Virus record (IMG/VR): IMGVR_UViG_3300024348_000017
Location: 26,869-90,868 of that record
DNA length: 64,000 nucleotides
Source: a virus
Strand: one strand, 5' to 3'
Shown: positions 37,293 to 46,201 of the stretch, piece by piece
How positions within the stretch are numbered: position 1 is the stretch's first letter
How the letters are laid out: each line of letters starts with the position of its first letter
Translations under genes and position numbers: made by a program
Notes under the pieces: model-generated
Seen by the model: only the letters and a program-made list of their open reading frames with translations
What the model was told of the DNA's origin: nothing
The model's database searches: none

Positions 37293-38588
37293 TTATACTT
37301 TATTTAAGGTTGGTAACTTGCTTTTTTTCAATTTAGGTAAAGGAATTTCTTTAGGTACAATACTTTTATCTAATATACCAACTAATTTTTCTTCCATTTT
37401 TTCTAAACTAAATTCAGTACGACAAATATACGACTGTCTTTTTGCTTTTTCAAGGTATTCATCATAGTCAGTATAAATCGCCTTTAATCCTAATGACGCT
37501 TCATCATAGCTAGGAGTAAACCATTTTGATTCTGCTATTAACATATTTTCTTGAACTGCACTCTTATCTATTGGTTTTAATTCACCACCAACGAATAAAC
37601 TGAATTCTTTATTTAAGAAATCTGTATGTCCGCTCCACCCACTAACTATAATTGGTTTTTGTGACTGAGTAAATTCGATTAATGGTCTACCATATCCTTC
37701 ACCTTTAGTTAAGCTAAACATAGCTTTTACTTTAGGATGGTTATATAAACTATTCATCTCACTATCAGTTAATTCACCGTGTAGTAAATAAATGTTTGGT
37801 AATTCACCTTCAACCATTGATTTAATTTCTTCAATTTTAGCAAGCATGCTGTCTCTATCCATAATAGAATAAGTTCCACCATTTACTTTTAAAAGTAATC
37901 CTGGTTTTATTTTTCTATTTTTGAATGTTTCAAGGAAGGTTTTAATTGTTCCTCCCATATTTTTTCTATCTTCACCAAAATTTCCTTGTAACCAATGTCC
38001 TACAACTAAGAAGTTAAAATCTTCAGGAATGCCTTGTAGCACATAATCTAAGTTTTCATCAATACCTGTTTCTTTTTTATAAATGTTAGTATCAACACCC
38101 TCAAATAACACCTCCATTGGAACTGTTGTTTGAATAATACTTACAATTTCTTCAGGATTGTCTTTTTTACGTTGTTCGTATTTAGAATTTTGAAATACAT
38201 TTTTAGCATGGTTACATGACGTTAATACTAAATCCATTCTATTACATCCTTCAATCCATGGGGTTGAACATAAATCCGTCTCAATACCAGCAGTAATACC
38301 AATATTAAATGTACCTAACTTTTGAAATTCATTTGGTACAGTAATCTGTATCCAAACATCAGGCACACCTTCTAATTTATTATTACTTGGTTGAATGCAA
38401 TCAATAATTTTCTTATGATCAGGAATATCAGCATTCAAGAATCCAAATGGAGTACCACCCCATCTTTGTGATAGAATTTTTACTTCGTATTTTTCTGAGT
38501 TAATAATTGCTTTAACTACGTCTCTTGACCTTGCTCCATATCCACTGAATGTGTCTATTGGGCAACTAATTGCTATAACTGGTTTCAT
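37293..38588 (-). CDS. Glycosyltransferase (GT4-like)
   Basis: 431 residues. N-terminal Rossmann half (SGYGARSRDVVKAIINSEK), donor half with FLVVGHWLQGN, YLLHGELTDSEM and the GT-B signature TKGEGYGRPLIEFTQSQKPI followed by GWSGHTDFL. This E-x7-E type signature marks GT-B retaining enzymes. Starts with GTTATG two bases from the next gene's stop. Confidence 0.85.
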   Translation of the reverse strand: MKPVIAISCPIDTFSGYGARSRDVVKAIINSEKYEVKILSQRWGGTPFGFLNADIPDHKKIIDCIQPSNNKLEGVPDVWIQITVPNEFQKLGTFNIGITAGIETDLCSTPWIEGCNRMDLVLTSCNHAKNVFQNSKYEQRKKDNPEEIVSIIQTTVPMEVLFEGVDTNIYKKETGIDENLDYVLQGIPEDFNFLVVGHWLQGNFGEDRKNMGGTIKTFLETFKNRKIKPGLLLKVNGGTYSIMDRDSMLAKIEEIKSMVEGELPNIYLLHGELTDSEMNSLYNHPKVKAMFSLTKGEGYGRPLIEFTQSQKPIIVSGWSGHTDFLNKEFSLFVGGELKPIDKSAVQENMLIAESKWFTPSYDEASLGLKAIYTDYDEYLEKAKRQSYICRTEFSLEKMEEKLVGILDKSIVPKEIPLPKLKKSKLPTLNKV

Positions 38589-38590
38589 AA

Positions 38591-40072
38591 CTATTTTGCT
38601 ATTAAATAAGGATTATAATGTATTGGTTGATTTAATGTTTCTACAGGTATTAATTCATATGAGTATCTTGGTGTCCATTTTTCTAATGTTTCCTCAATAC
38701 CTTCAATAATGTTTTTAGACATCCATCTAGCTGACATCATTGATTCATCTGAAGTTACCCACTCATAAGCGGCCTTACAAATTTCTTCATACGTTTCTAA
38801 TCTAGTATGAGATCCATATTCAGCAACTTGATTAGTTTTTATGGCGTATATTTCTTGAATTTGAGAAGCTATATCATCTGTAGATACTCTATCATCGTAA
38901 ATGTAAGGAGTTGGTATTGACCCTACAAGTGAGTGATTATTAGGAAATACTGGGAAAGCCCATTTGCCATGTTTCTTATATTTACCTCTATGATTCGAAC
39001 CGAATTCTTCTGTAAATTTAACCCACTTACCATTTTCATCTTCAAAACGCATCTGGTCCTGCATACCGCCTGTTACAGTAGCTATAATTGGCTTACCAGC
39101 CATCATTGCTTCTGTTAATGATAATCCCCATCCTTCATTTGATGAAACTAAAGCACATCCATCAGTAATATTATAAAGTAAGTTCATTACTTGAGCTGGA
39201 TGTTTGTGTTGGGAGAATATTACATTGCCTCCCTCTTTTCCAAACATCATATCTCTAACCGCTATTAAATCTGTACCATGCTCATCTTTCATTTGGGTAT
39301 GCATTACAAAGGCAACCTTATCTGCTTTATCCTTTGGTAATGAATCTCGGAATAACTTCCAAGCTAACATTAAGTCAGGAGCTGATTTACGTCTGATGTT
39401 TCTAGCATTATATAATAGAGTAAATTCATATTCTTTACCTTTAAATAATTGCTTTTTAAATTCATCCATAGCAAGATACTCAGGCATTGCCTCAGTAATA
39501 GGAAAGAATATACTTTCATTTATTCCATGAGGGATATATTTGATTATTTTTTCTTCAGCTACTTCACCTAATACAACACGATTAATGTTTTCTGTTTGTT
39601 TGCTGATAGCAAATAAAGCATCACACGATTCGTAGTATGATTTGTTATACATTGGATAAGGTAAATCATCCCAAATATTTAAATAAATAATTGGTAACTG
39701 CTTTCTTATCTCATGTTCGCCTTGAAATAACCAAATCCAATATCTTGGATCAGTAAAGATCATTAATGCGTCTGGTTTTTCAAGTTGGATAAGTTGTCTT
39801 AACCATTCCATATTACCATATCCTTTTACAGGATAAATAAATACGCTTGAATCTTCTATTCCAGCATGTTCGTTTGTGCTAGCACAGATATCTAATTTTT
39901 TACCTTCTTCGGGATGGTTAATTCCACCACCTAAGTTAATCCAATTAAAACGATGAGCGGTACCTACCACTATTTCTCTAGCCATGGTAGATATACCGCT
40001 CGTCATTCTTATATCATCGCAAAGTAATAAAATTTTCTTTCTATCCTCTTGTTTAATATAACCTTCTTTCAT
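38591..40072 (-). CDS. Glycosyltransferase (GT4-like)
   Basis: 493 residues with a GT-B layout: N-terminal ILLLCDDIRMTSGISTMARE, donor half with LLYNARNIRRKSAPDLMLAW and the signature LVSSNEGWGLSLTEAMMAGKPI, then GGMQDQM. It is the largest member of the sugar cassette and probably its first gene. Starts with GTTATG directly after the ribbon-helix-helix gene. Confidence 0.85.
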   Translation of the reverse strand: MKEGYIKQEDRKKILLLCDDIRMTSGISTMAREIVVGTAHRFNWINLGGGINHPEEGKKLDICASTNEHAGIEDSSVFIYPVKGYGNMEWLRQLIQLEKPDALMIFTDPRYWIWLFQGEHEIRKQLPIIYLNIWDDLPYPMYNKSYYESCDALFAISKQTENINRVVLGEVAEEKIIKYIPHGINESIFFPITEAMPEYLAMDEFKKQLFKGKEYEFTLLYNARNIRRKSAPDLMLAWKLFRDSLPKDKADKVAFVMHTQMKDEHGTDLIAVRDMMFGKEGGNVIFSQHKHPAQVMNLLYNITDGCALVSSNEGWGLSLTEAMMAGKPIIATVTGGMQDQMRFEDENGKWVKFTEEFGSNHRGKYKKHGKWAFPVFPNNHSLVGSIPTPYIYDDRVSTDDIASQIQEIYAIKTNQVAEYGSHTRLETYEEICKAAYEWVTSDESMMSARWMSKNIIEGIEETLEKWTPRYSYELIPVETLNQPIHYNPYLIAK

Positions 40073-40079
40073 AACGTAA

Positions 40080-40274
40080 TTAGTCTTCTTTTTTCAGTTG
40101 TGTGTTTAATTGGTTGTGCATCGTTTTGCGATACTCATCATCGGTTAAATACAAATACATTGCGCGTTCTGTTAATTTCTGAATACTGAATTTATGTTTT
40201 ACGCAAGCTATTTTAAATTCTTCAAATAATGATTCGGGTATTTTTACACTGGTTAATTGCATTTTATCTGCCAT
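40080..40274 (-). CDS. Ribbon-helix-helix regulator
   Basis: 64 residues. A short strand (MQLTSVKIPES) followed by two helices (FEEFKIACVKHKFSIQKLTE) matches the CopG/Arc type, which binds operator DNA as a dimer. It directly precedes the sugar cassette and may control it (inference). Confidence 0.72.
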   Translation of the reverse strand: MADKMQLTSVKIPESLFEEFKIACVKHKFSIQKLTERAMYLYLTDDEYRKTMHNQLNTQLKKED

Positions 40275-40303
40275 AATAATATATTTGATATAAATATATA
40301 CAA

Positions 40304-41248
40304 CTATACGGAGGATGCAATTTTATCGCAGAGTTCTGGTAGGTCACGATAAGGGCACCACTTACATGCATTTTCACCAACATTTTTAAGATACGACTTT
40401 ATTTGGGGTTTACCAAATTCATCAAAGCAATCTTTAATAAATGCTTGAAAGTTATCTACTGCTTGTTTACGCTTATTTTTCCCACTTGCTGGTTTGAATG
40501 ATTGAGTTCTGGGAGTTGGGTATTCTGATTGCTCCCAGATTTTTCGTTTAACGATGAAGTATTCAACTTCGATTTTCCCAACATCAACCCCAAATTGTTT
40601 TGAAAAGTACTCCTTGTATAATAAGACTTGAGCAATTTTACTATCGTCTTTCTTTTCTTTATCGCTCCATCCTCGTGTTGATGTTTTGATGTCATATATA
40701 TAAATTTTATCTAAATCTTCATCATATAATACAAAGTCAATAAATCCTTTTAAAAATATATTATTAGCTACGTTTATCATTAAAGGTATTTCAATACCTA
40801 ATAATTTTACTCTGCGGATTGTAAATAATTTATTCCTATTCTTCTTAATAAACTGGATAATAGCTATGGCGTCCTCATAAAAATCACCCATTTCCTGAGG
40901 TGTTGTAAAATGAGCACCCATCTTTTTATATTCCTTAGAATATACTTTAGAGAAGTTTTCCTGAAATAATATTTCAAGATCCATTCTATCTGCCTCAGCT
41001 CCACTCTGATTGTACATCACATCAAGATATGATTGTATTGTTTCGTGAAACGCAGTTCCAAATACAGTATGTATGCTGGCTTGGTATGGTTGTTTATTCT
41101 CTACATAGGTAAGATACCACTTATGAGGACATGAGTCCCACATTGAGAATTGAGAATAAGATACAGTTTTATGAAACGCCGGATTAACCTCAGGGGCTTG
41201 ATGACTCTTTATCTTAAGTTCAATCTCAGATAATTTTTTCTTTGCCAC
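40304..41248 (-). CDS. RecB/Cas4-like PD-(D/E)XK nuclease with Fe-S cysteines
   Basis: 314 residues. The N-terminal SYSQFSMWDSCPHKWYL, the FGTAFHETIQSYLD helix (His), and FIDFVLYDED followed by IYIYDIKTSTRGW (Asp and xxK) form the PD-(D/E)XK core. One Cys in the N-terminal motif and three in the C-terminal CKWCPYRDLPELC give four cysteines, as in Cas4/AddB-type 4Fe-4S nucleases. A 5'-end-processing role in recombination or DNA breakdown is inferred. It could need the phage's own Fe-S assembly genes. Confidence 0.82.
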   Translation of the reverse strand: MAKKKLSEIELKIKSHQAPEVNPAFHKTVSYSQFSMWDSCPHKWYLTYVENKQPYQASIHTVFGTAFHETIQSYLDVMYNQSGAEADRMDLEILFQENFSKVYSKEYKKMGAHFTTPQEMGDFYEDAIAIIQFIKKNRNKLFTIRRVKLLGIEIPLMINVANNIFLKGFIDFVLYDEDLDKIYIYDIKTSTRGWSDKEKKDDSKIAQVLLYKEYFSKQFGVDVGKIEVEYFIVKRKIWEQSEYPTPRTQSFKPASGKNKRKQAVDNFQAFIKDCFDEFGKPQIKSYLKNVGENACKWCPYRDLPELCDKIASSV

Positions 41249-41480
41249 TGATTTCTTGTTTAATTTTTTCTAAATACAAGATAGCATCCATATGCTCTTG
41301 TTTAGCATGTTCAATCCATTCAAGTATAGGTAAATCATTACGATCTAAATTAACACCGTATTTTTTATGACCCATAAGGGCTCTAGTTGTGAATTGATTT
41401 AAAATTGAGCTAACAACTGAATCTAATTGTACTAGCTCTCCATTTTCATCTTCAACGTAGTGATATTCTTTAGTTACCAT
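41226..41480 (-). CDS. MazG-like / DUF5664-type nucleotide diphosphohydrolase
   Basis: 84 residues. The segment RALMGHKKYGVNLDRNDLPI followed by EWIEHAKQEHMDAILYLE has the metal-binding Glu/Asp spacing (Exx..ExxD) of all-alpha NTP pyrophosphatases. Such phage proteins hydrolyse dATP/dGTP or reduce ppGpp-type signals. It overlaps genes at both ends. Function assigned by motif only. Confidence 0.68.
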   Translation of the reverse strand: MVTKEYHYVEDENGELVQLDSVVSSILNQFTTRALMGHKKYGVNLDRNDLPILEWIEHAKQEHMDAILYLEKIKQEISGKEKII

Positions 41481-41844
41481 TGATTTGTTGTGTTATATTT
41501 TTTAATTCATCTTTAGGTAGCATATCAATATATTCTTTAGCTTCCTTTTTACTAATTTCAAAGTATAAAGATACTGCCTCTATATCGCCAGCATCGTAAT
41601 CTTTCTTCTTGGTTGATTTAATATATTTAAGATACTTGTATTGTTTAGGAATAAGATCCTTATACAGATTGTATAGGTACTCACCTTTCATTTGCCAAGT
41701 ATTCTTTTGAACCATATTAACTACCTCACAATAGTCCGGATCCATACTTAAAAAGCGATTAATCATCCAGTTGTTCCAACCTTCATCGCCTAAGTAAACA
41801 TCCTTATTAGTTGTAATATTCTTAATATGATCAAATATATTCAT
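41470..41844 (-). CDS. Clamp-loader small subunit (gp62-like)
   Basis: 124 residues. The pattern WNNWMINRFLSMDPDYCEVV, then IPKQYKYLKYIKS, then a C-terminal three-helix end with ISKKEAKEYIDMLPKDEL matches T4 gp62, which joins gp44 in loading the clamp. It is separated from the gp44-like gene by two small genes instead of being adjacent as in T4. Overlaps neighbours by one and eleven bases. Confidence 0.8.
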   Translation of the reverse strand: MNIFDHIKNITTNKDVYLGDEGWNNWMINRFLSMDPDYCEVVNMVQKNTWQMKGEYLYNLYKDLIPKQYKYLKYIKSTKKKDYDAGDIEAVSLYFEISKKEAKEYIDMLPKDELKNITQQINGN

Positions 41845-42113
41845 TAGTATGTTTTATTGTTCTGTAATACATCATTTCTAGTCTTATCAATACGACTTGT
41901 AAAATGACTGTACTGAGATTTGATTTGTTTGTCTACATTACTAATTGACTCTCTTGTTTCATTGGTAAATTTAGGTACCCATGTATTGATATTATTCAAT
42001 TCTATATTTAATCGATCAATCTGCTCTTGTAGTTTATCTGATCTTTTAGCTCCGTAATACGCTGTAATAGCGTTTGATATTGCTATTAACAATATTGTTA
42101 TTGATATCATCAT
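41844..42113 (-). CDS. Membrane-anchored coiled-coil protein
   Basis: 89 residues: an N-terminal membrane helix (ISITILLIAISNAITAYYG) followed by a coiled coil (LQEQIDRLNIELNNINT) and a charged tail. It lies between clamp-loader genes; role unknown. Confidence 0.6.
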   Translation of the reverse strand: MMISITILLIAISNAITAYYGAKRSDKLQEQIDRLNIELNNINTWVPKFTNETRESISNVDKQIKSQYSHFTSRIDKTRNDVLQNNKTY

Positions 42114-42115
42114 AA

Positions 42116-42415
42116 TTAAAATGTTATTATTTTAGCACCTTTGTTTTCTTCTACTTCAACCTCAGGTTCAATAGTTTCTTCTTTAGGTGTTGCTTGTTGT
42201 CTCATTTGTATTGGTAAGAATTCTTCATTTACATTACCACAACTCATACAAGCGAATACTTGAATAGGAATCAAAGCATCTTGTGCTGTTCCTGTTAATA
42301 ATCGAGATGCTTTTCTAAGCAATACTCCTTCTTGGAAAACTTGACTACCGCACTTGTTGCAAGATATTGGTTGGGTTTTGTCTAATCCAATGTTTAGGTT
42401 CATTTGTTGATCCAT
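42116..42415 (-). CDS. Zinc-ribbon phage protein
   Basis: 99 residues. CNKCGSQVFQEGVLLR and CMSCGNVNEEF supply four Cys for one zinc ribbon. An acidic tail rich in Glu follows. Possibly a transcription or replication adaptor; family not recognised. The stop overlaps the clamp-loader gene by one base. Confidence 0.68.
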   Translation of the reverse strand: MDQQMNLNIGLDKTQPISCNKCGSQVFQEGVLLRKASRLLTGTAQDALIPIQVFACMSCGNVNEEFLPIQMRQQATPKEETIEPEVEVEENKGAKIITF

Positions 42416-43338
42416 TATAATATTTGTTTTTTATTTGTTTCTAATACTTTAGCAATTGCTGCTGCAAAATTTATTTCTTTATCCGGAACCACTGATGAGC
42501 GCCAAATGAAATCATCTAATATAACTGATAGTTCAGCATCGTGTCCGTAACTAAATTCAGATAAGTGCTCAAACATATATCTATAAGCGGTTTGAAAATC
42601 ATCTACTTGCGAGTCAGCCACCAACTGTCTAATTTCATACCACGCCTTTTTATCGCGTTTATTTAATATTTGAATTAATTGCTTACACCAGTTGTCATCT
42701 ATAGTATCCACAACTAAAGTACCGCCTTGAGAAAATTGTTGTAATGTTTTAAGAATAGAACGTACATCAGGATAAAATATATTAATTATCTGAGCTACGT
42801 CTTTCATATCATATTTAATATTTTCAACATCAAGAACGTTTAAACATAAATGTTTAGCAACGGACCCTTTAGTTGGAGGTTTTAACATATGAACTTCACA
42901 ACGTGATTGAAGCGGTTCAATTAAACGCTCTAAATAATTACAAGTCAATATAAAGCGAGTATATGCTGAGTATTCTTCAATTATATTACGTAATGCTGCT
43001 TGAGCGGGTTGAGTTAAGAAGTCTGCTTCATCTAATATTACAACCTTAAGTGGTTGAAATGATGCTGTTGAAGCAAATCCTTTTACTTTATCTCTAATAG
43101 TATCAATTCCATTCTCATCGCTGGCGTTAATATAAAGATAATCGCATTGGATGTTCTTGACAATTAACTTCGCGAGTGTAGTTTTTCCTGTTCCTGCGCT
43201 ACCAGCGAAGATGAAATGGGGTATGTCGTTTTTAGCAATACAATCGGTGATGCGGGTTTTAACCGCATCATTGCCGATGTACTGTTCTAAGGTTTGTGAC
43301 CTATATTTTTCTATCCAGAGTGTGTGTTGCTTGTTCAT
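42415..43338 (-). CDS. Clamp-loader large subunit (gp44-like AAA+ ATPase)
   Basis: 307 residues. Walker A GSAGTGKTTLAK at about 44-55, Walker B VVILDEADFL, sensor-1 FILTCNYL and the arginine finger in LQSRCEV are all present, followed by the lid and a C-terminal collar domain. It would load the clamp (46202-46924) with the gp62-like subunit. A GTTATG start just overlaps the cREC gene. Confidence 0.93.
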   Translation of the reverse strand: MNKQHTLWIEKYRSQTLEQYIGNDAVKTRITDCIAKNDIPHFIFAGSAGTGKTTLAKLIVKNIQCDYLYINASDENGIDTIRDKVKGFASTASFQPLKVVILDEADFLTQPAQAALRNIIEEYSAYTRFILTCNYLERLIEPLQSRCEVHMLKPPTKGSVAKHLCLNVLDVENIKYDMKDVAQIINIFYPDVRSILKTLQQFSQGGTLVVDTIDDNWCKQLIQILNKRDKKAWYEIRQLVADSQVDDFQTAYRYMFEHLSEFSYGHDAELSVILDDFIWRSSVVPDKEINFAAAIAKVLETNKKQIL

Positions 43339-43700
43339 AACTGATTTTGGTGTTTAATAACATTATTAATATATGCCTCTATATTTGCCTTACCAACGGG
43401 GTTTGCAGAATGACAATTCCATTTTGGGTATGGTTTATTTGTTAGTAAACAGTGTTGTCCTAACCATTTAGCAGCATCATAACCACTTTTAGTTTCCTTC
43501 TTTTGCTCTCTTGCTTTACGCTTAAGCATTCCTGCTTCTACTTTTGCTTTAGCAACGTCTTCTCCCAAATCATGGTCAAATGATACTTCATCAGGAATGC
43601 CATTAAATCTAACCCATGCTACGAAATCTTCGTAGTTACGAACGATATCCCACCCCTCTGTTTGTGGAGTGCGGATATCGTCTAAATATAACTTTTTCAT
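43335..43700 (-). CDS. Cyclic-phosphate-processing receiver-domain protein
   Basis: 121 residues. KLYLDDIRTPQTEGWDIVRN and EVSFDHDLGED match the cREC-type receiver fold (two Asp-containing loops), and HSANPVGKANIEAYIN closes the domain. This family is found in phages near RNA- or nucleotide-processing enzymes. Its proposed function, processing of cyclic phosphates, rests on family knowledge. It overlaps gp44's start by four bases. Confidence 0.78.
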   Translation of the reverse strand: MKKLYLDDIRTPQTEGWDIVRNYEDFVAWVRFNGIPDEVSFDHDLGEDVAKAKVEAGMLKRKAREQKKETKSGYDAAKWLGQHCLLTNKPYPKWNCHSANPVGKANIEAYINNVIKHQNQL

Positions 43701-43709
43701 ACATTGAAT

Positions 43710-45332
43710 CTACATACCTAACCCTGCCATACCACCCATATCATCCTTCTTCTCATCTGGTTTTTCATTAATAACACATTCAGTCATTAATAATGTAATG
43801 GCGGCTGCGGCTGCGTTTTCAAGTGCGCAACGTACCACCTTAGTAGGATCAATAATACCTGATTCAAATGCATCTACCATTTCTCCACTATTAATATTAG
43901 GAACAGATTTTGAATCTGTAACTTTTAATAATTTAAGATACCACTCACTATATGATTCACCAGCATTAGATAAAATTTGTTTAAGTGGAGTATTGCACGA
44001 TTGGAATACTATTTGTTTACCTTTACCAAAATCGGTTTTATCACGATTAGTAATAGAGAACTTAGCATCAACTAAAGCCATACCAGCACCTGGAACGATA
44101 CCTTCTTCTAAAGCCGCTTTTGTAGCTTGTAAAGCATCATCAATACGATCTTTTTTCTCATCAATCTCAATTTCATTACCACCACCAACATTGATAATAG
44201 CAACACCACCAACCATTTTACCTAAACGCTCTTGATATTTTTCAATTTCATAAGGTGTGGTATCTGGTTTATCCATCTGAGCTTTAATATTTAAAATACG
44301 CTCTTCAATTTTATCAATATTACCTTTACCATCAACAATTGTAGTTACATCTTTACTAACAGTAACTACTCTAGATTTACCTAACCAGGTAATATCTAAT
44401 TTTGCTAATGTCATTCCTTTATCATTTGAAACAACTGTTCCTCCTGTTAAAGTAGCAATATCTTCCAAAATTGCTGTTCTACGATCTCCAAAGTCAGGTG
44501 CTTTAACAGCACATACTTGTAATACACCACGTGCTTTATTCATTACTAATGTCGCTAACGCTTCACCATCAATGTCTTCAGCAATAATTAAAAGAGATTT
44601 ACTCTCAGTAGAAACACGTTCAAGCAATGGAAGTAAATCCTTAACTGCACTAATACGTTTATCATAAATTAAAATATAGGGTTCATTTAATGTAACTTGC
44701 ATTGTGTTGTTATCGGTTACAAAGTAAGGAGATTTATAACCTCTATCAAATTGCATACCTTCTACAACCTCTAATGTTGTTTCACCTGTACGAGATTTCT
44801 CTACAGTAACAACACCATCTCTACCTACTTTATCAATAGCGGTAGCTACAATATTACCAATTTCTTCATCACCATTAGCTGACAATGTAGCTACTTGTTT
44901 AATTTGTGCCTCATCTGTAATGTCTACAGATATTGCTTTTAATTCAGCTACTACTTCTTTAACAGCAGCTTCAATACCACGTTTTACTTGAGTAGCATTT
45001 GTTGATGCATACGCTGTAGCTTGTAGTGCTTGAGATGCAATCGAGTGAGCCAATACAGTAGATGTTGTTGTACCATCACCTGCTTGATCAACTGTCTTTG
45101 ATGCTGCTTGCTTAATAACAGTAGCAGCCATGTTTTCGATAGGATCTTCTAATGTAATTGATTTAGCTACAGTCACACCATCTTTAGTTGATGATACTTG
45201 ACCATACTCTCTCTCAATTAACACGTTACGTCCGAAAGGACCCATTGTTGTTGCTACGGCTTTGTAGACTTTGTCTACACCCGCCTGTAATTTTTCTTTT
45301 GCTTCGCGATCGAAACTGATTATTTTACTCAT
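43710..45332 (-). CDS. groL: Chaperonin GroEL
   Basis: 540 residues, full length. ATP-site motifs are intact: the DGTTTSTVLA loop near residue 87, GGVAIINVGG, and the second catalytic Asp in DRIDDALQATKAA. The tail (MGGMAGLGM) is of the GGM type. The apical and equatorial sequence looks typical of bacteria, which suggests transfer from a host. Expected to form a 14-mer that folds phage proteins with the co-encoded GroES. Stop and start overlap groES by eight bases. Confidence 0.97.
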   Translation of the reverse strand: MSKIISFDREAKEKLQAGVDKVYKAVATTMGPFGRNVLIEREYGQVSSTKDGVTVAKSITLEDPIENMAATVIKQAASKTVDQAGDGTTTSTVLAHSIASQALQATAYASTNATQVKRGIEAAVKEVVAELKAISVDITDEAQIKQVATLSANGDEEIGNIVATAIDKVGRDGVVTVEKSRTGETTLEVVEGMQFDRGYKSPYFVTDNNTMQVTLNEPYILIYDKRISAVKDLLPLLERVSTESKSLLIIAEDIDGEALATLVMNKARGVLQVCAVKAPDFGDRRTAILEDIATLTGGTVVSNDKGMTLAKLDITWLGKSRVVTVSKDVTTIVDGKGNIDKIEERILNIKAQMDKPDTTPYEIEKYQERLGKMVGGVAIINVGGGNEIEIDEKKDRIDDALQATKAALEEGIVPGAGMALVDAKFSITNRDKTDFGKGKQIVFQSCNTPLKQILSNAGESYSEWYLKLLKVTDSKSVPNINSGEMVDAFESGIIDPTKVVRCALENAAAAAITLLMTECVINEKPDEKKDDMGGMAGLGM

Positions 45333-45627
45333 TTGTATTGTTTTCTAGTGCTATTAATAAATCTGTTTCTTTTAGAATAATATATTCTTCACCATCTACT
45401 GATATTTTATTTCCACCAAATGAAGGAAATACAACTACCTGTCCTACCTTAAGGTGCGTTTCAACGAATACTCCAGTTACTGTATAAGTTCCAGGTCCAA
45501 TCTCAACAATAGTTCCTTGTAGTGGTTTTTCTTTACCTAAATCGGCAACCACAATACGGCCGTAGGTTTGTTCTTGATTTTCATCTTGCTTAATCACAAC
45601 GTGATTATGCAGCGCTTTTATTTTCAT
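45325..45627 (-). CDS. groS: Co-chaperonin GroES
   Basis: 100 residues. The core KIKALHNHVVIKQDENQEQT and the mobile loop region followed by GTIVEIGPGTY and VGQVVVFPSFGGNKI are all GroES-like. It caps the GroEL ring. A palindrome found also before hsp20 lies 28-45 bases upstream. Confidence 0.93.
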   Translation of the reverse strand: MKIKALHNHVVIKQDENQEQTYGRIVVADLGKEKPLQGTIVEIGPGTYTVTGVFVETHLKVGQVVVFPSFGGNKISVDGEEYIILKETDLLIALENNTNE

Positions 45628-45654
45628 ATGTAATTTTGTTTTTGTAATAAAATG

Positions 45655-45672
45655 AAGATACTGACAGGTCTT
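45655..45672. promoter_or_regulatory. Palindromic operator-like site before groES-groEL
   Basis: AAGATACTGACAGGTCTT: half-sites AAGATACTG and AAGACCTGT face each other. The same element, with one extra T, lies before hsp20 at 46164-46182 and nowhere else noticed. A regulator common to the chaperone genes is inferred. Confidence 0.6.
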
Positions 45673-45685
45673 CGGTTTTCAAAAC

Positions 45686-46123
45686 TTATTTTTTCTTAGG
45701 CACTAAGATTTGTATTTTCTTTGGTGCTCTTTCTTCTGAAACTGGAATGTCAATAATTAACAATCCTTTATCCATCGTGGCTGTTAAGCTAGTTAAATCA
45801 AATTTAGCTGCTACTTTCCAAGCCAAGTCAAAGGAACGACGTGCTATACCCTTTTGGATATAATTACGTTCTTCTTCTACTGTCTTTCTGTCGTGTGTGA
45901 TTCTAAGTGTATCTCCTTCTACTAGGATATCTAGGTCCTCTTGATTGAGACCTACCACTGCTAATTCAAATCGTAACCCGTTGTTTTCGGTTTCGTAAAT
46001 ATCAACTGGGTAGTTGATTTTGTTTTCAATTGTGTTGAATGGGGAATTTACATCTAAAAAATTCTTCCAAACAATGTCGAATGGGTCCATTGCCCAATGT
46101 TGTAATTGTGTCATTTTGTTCAC
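45686..46123 (-). CDS. Small heat-shock protein (Hsp20 family)
   Basis: 145 residues. The alpha-crystallin domain (about 35-140) includes FELAVVGLNQEDLDILVEGD and the conserved A-x-x-x-G-L-L motif (ATMDKGLLIIDIP), ending with KKIQILVPKKK. It would hold unfolded proteins for GroEL. Flanked by the two operator palindromes. Confidence 0.9.
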   Translation of the reverse strand: MNKMTQLQHWAMDPFDIVWKNFLDVNSPFNTIENKINYPVDIYETENNGLRFELAVVGLNQEDLDILVEGDTLRITHDRKTVEEERNYIQKGIARRSFDLAWKVAAKFDLTSLTATMDKGLLIIDIPVSEERAPKKIQILVPKKK

Positions 46124-46163
46124 ATTTTGTGCTTCCCTAAGGTAAGCGGTTAATAATCGAAAT

Positions 46164-46182
46164 AAGACCTGTCAAGTATCTT
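46164..46182. promoter_or_regulatory. Palindromic operator-like site before hsp20
   Basis: AAGACCTGTCAAGTATCTT, the reverse complement of the groES site apart from one inserted base. It sits 41-59 bases upstream of the hsp20 start. Confidence 0.6.
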
Positions 46183-46201
46183 AAATATAAATATATACCA
46201 A

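Noticed and set aside
40456-40695. Minus-strand frame within the RecB/Cas4-like gene
   Set aside because: It is entirely internal to a well supported gene in another frame.
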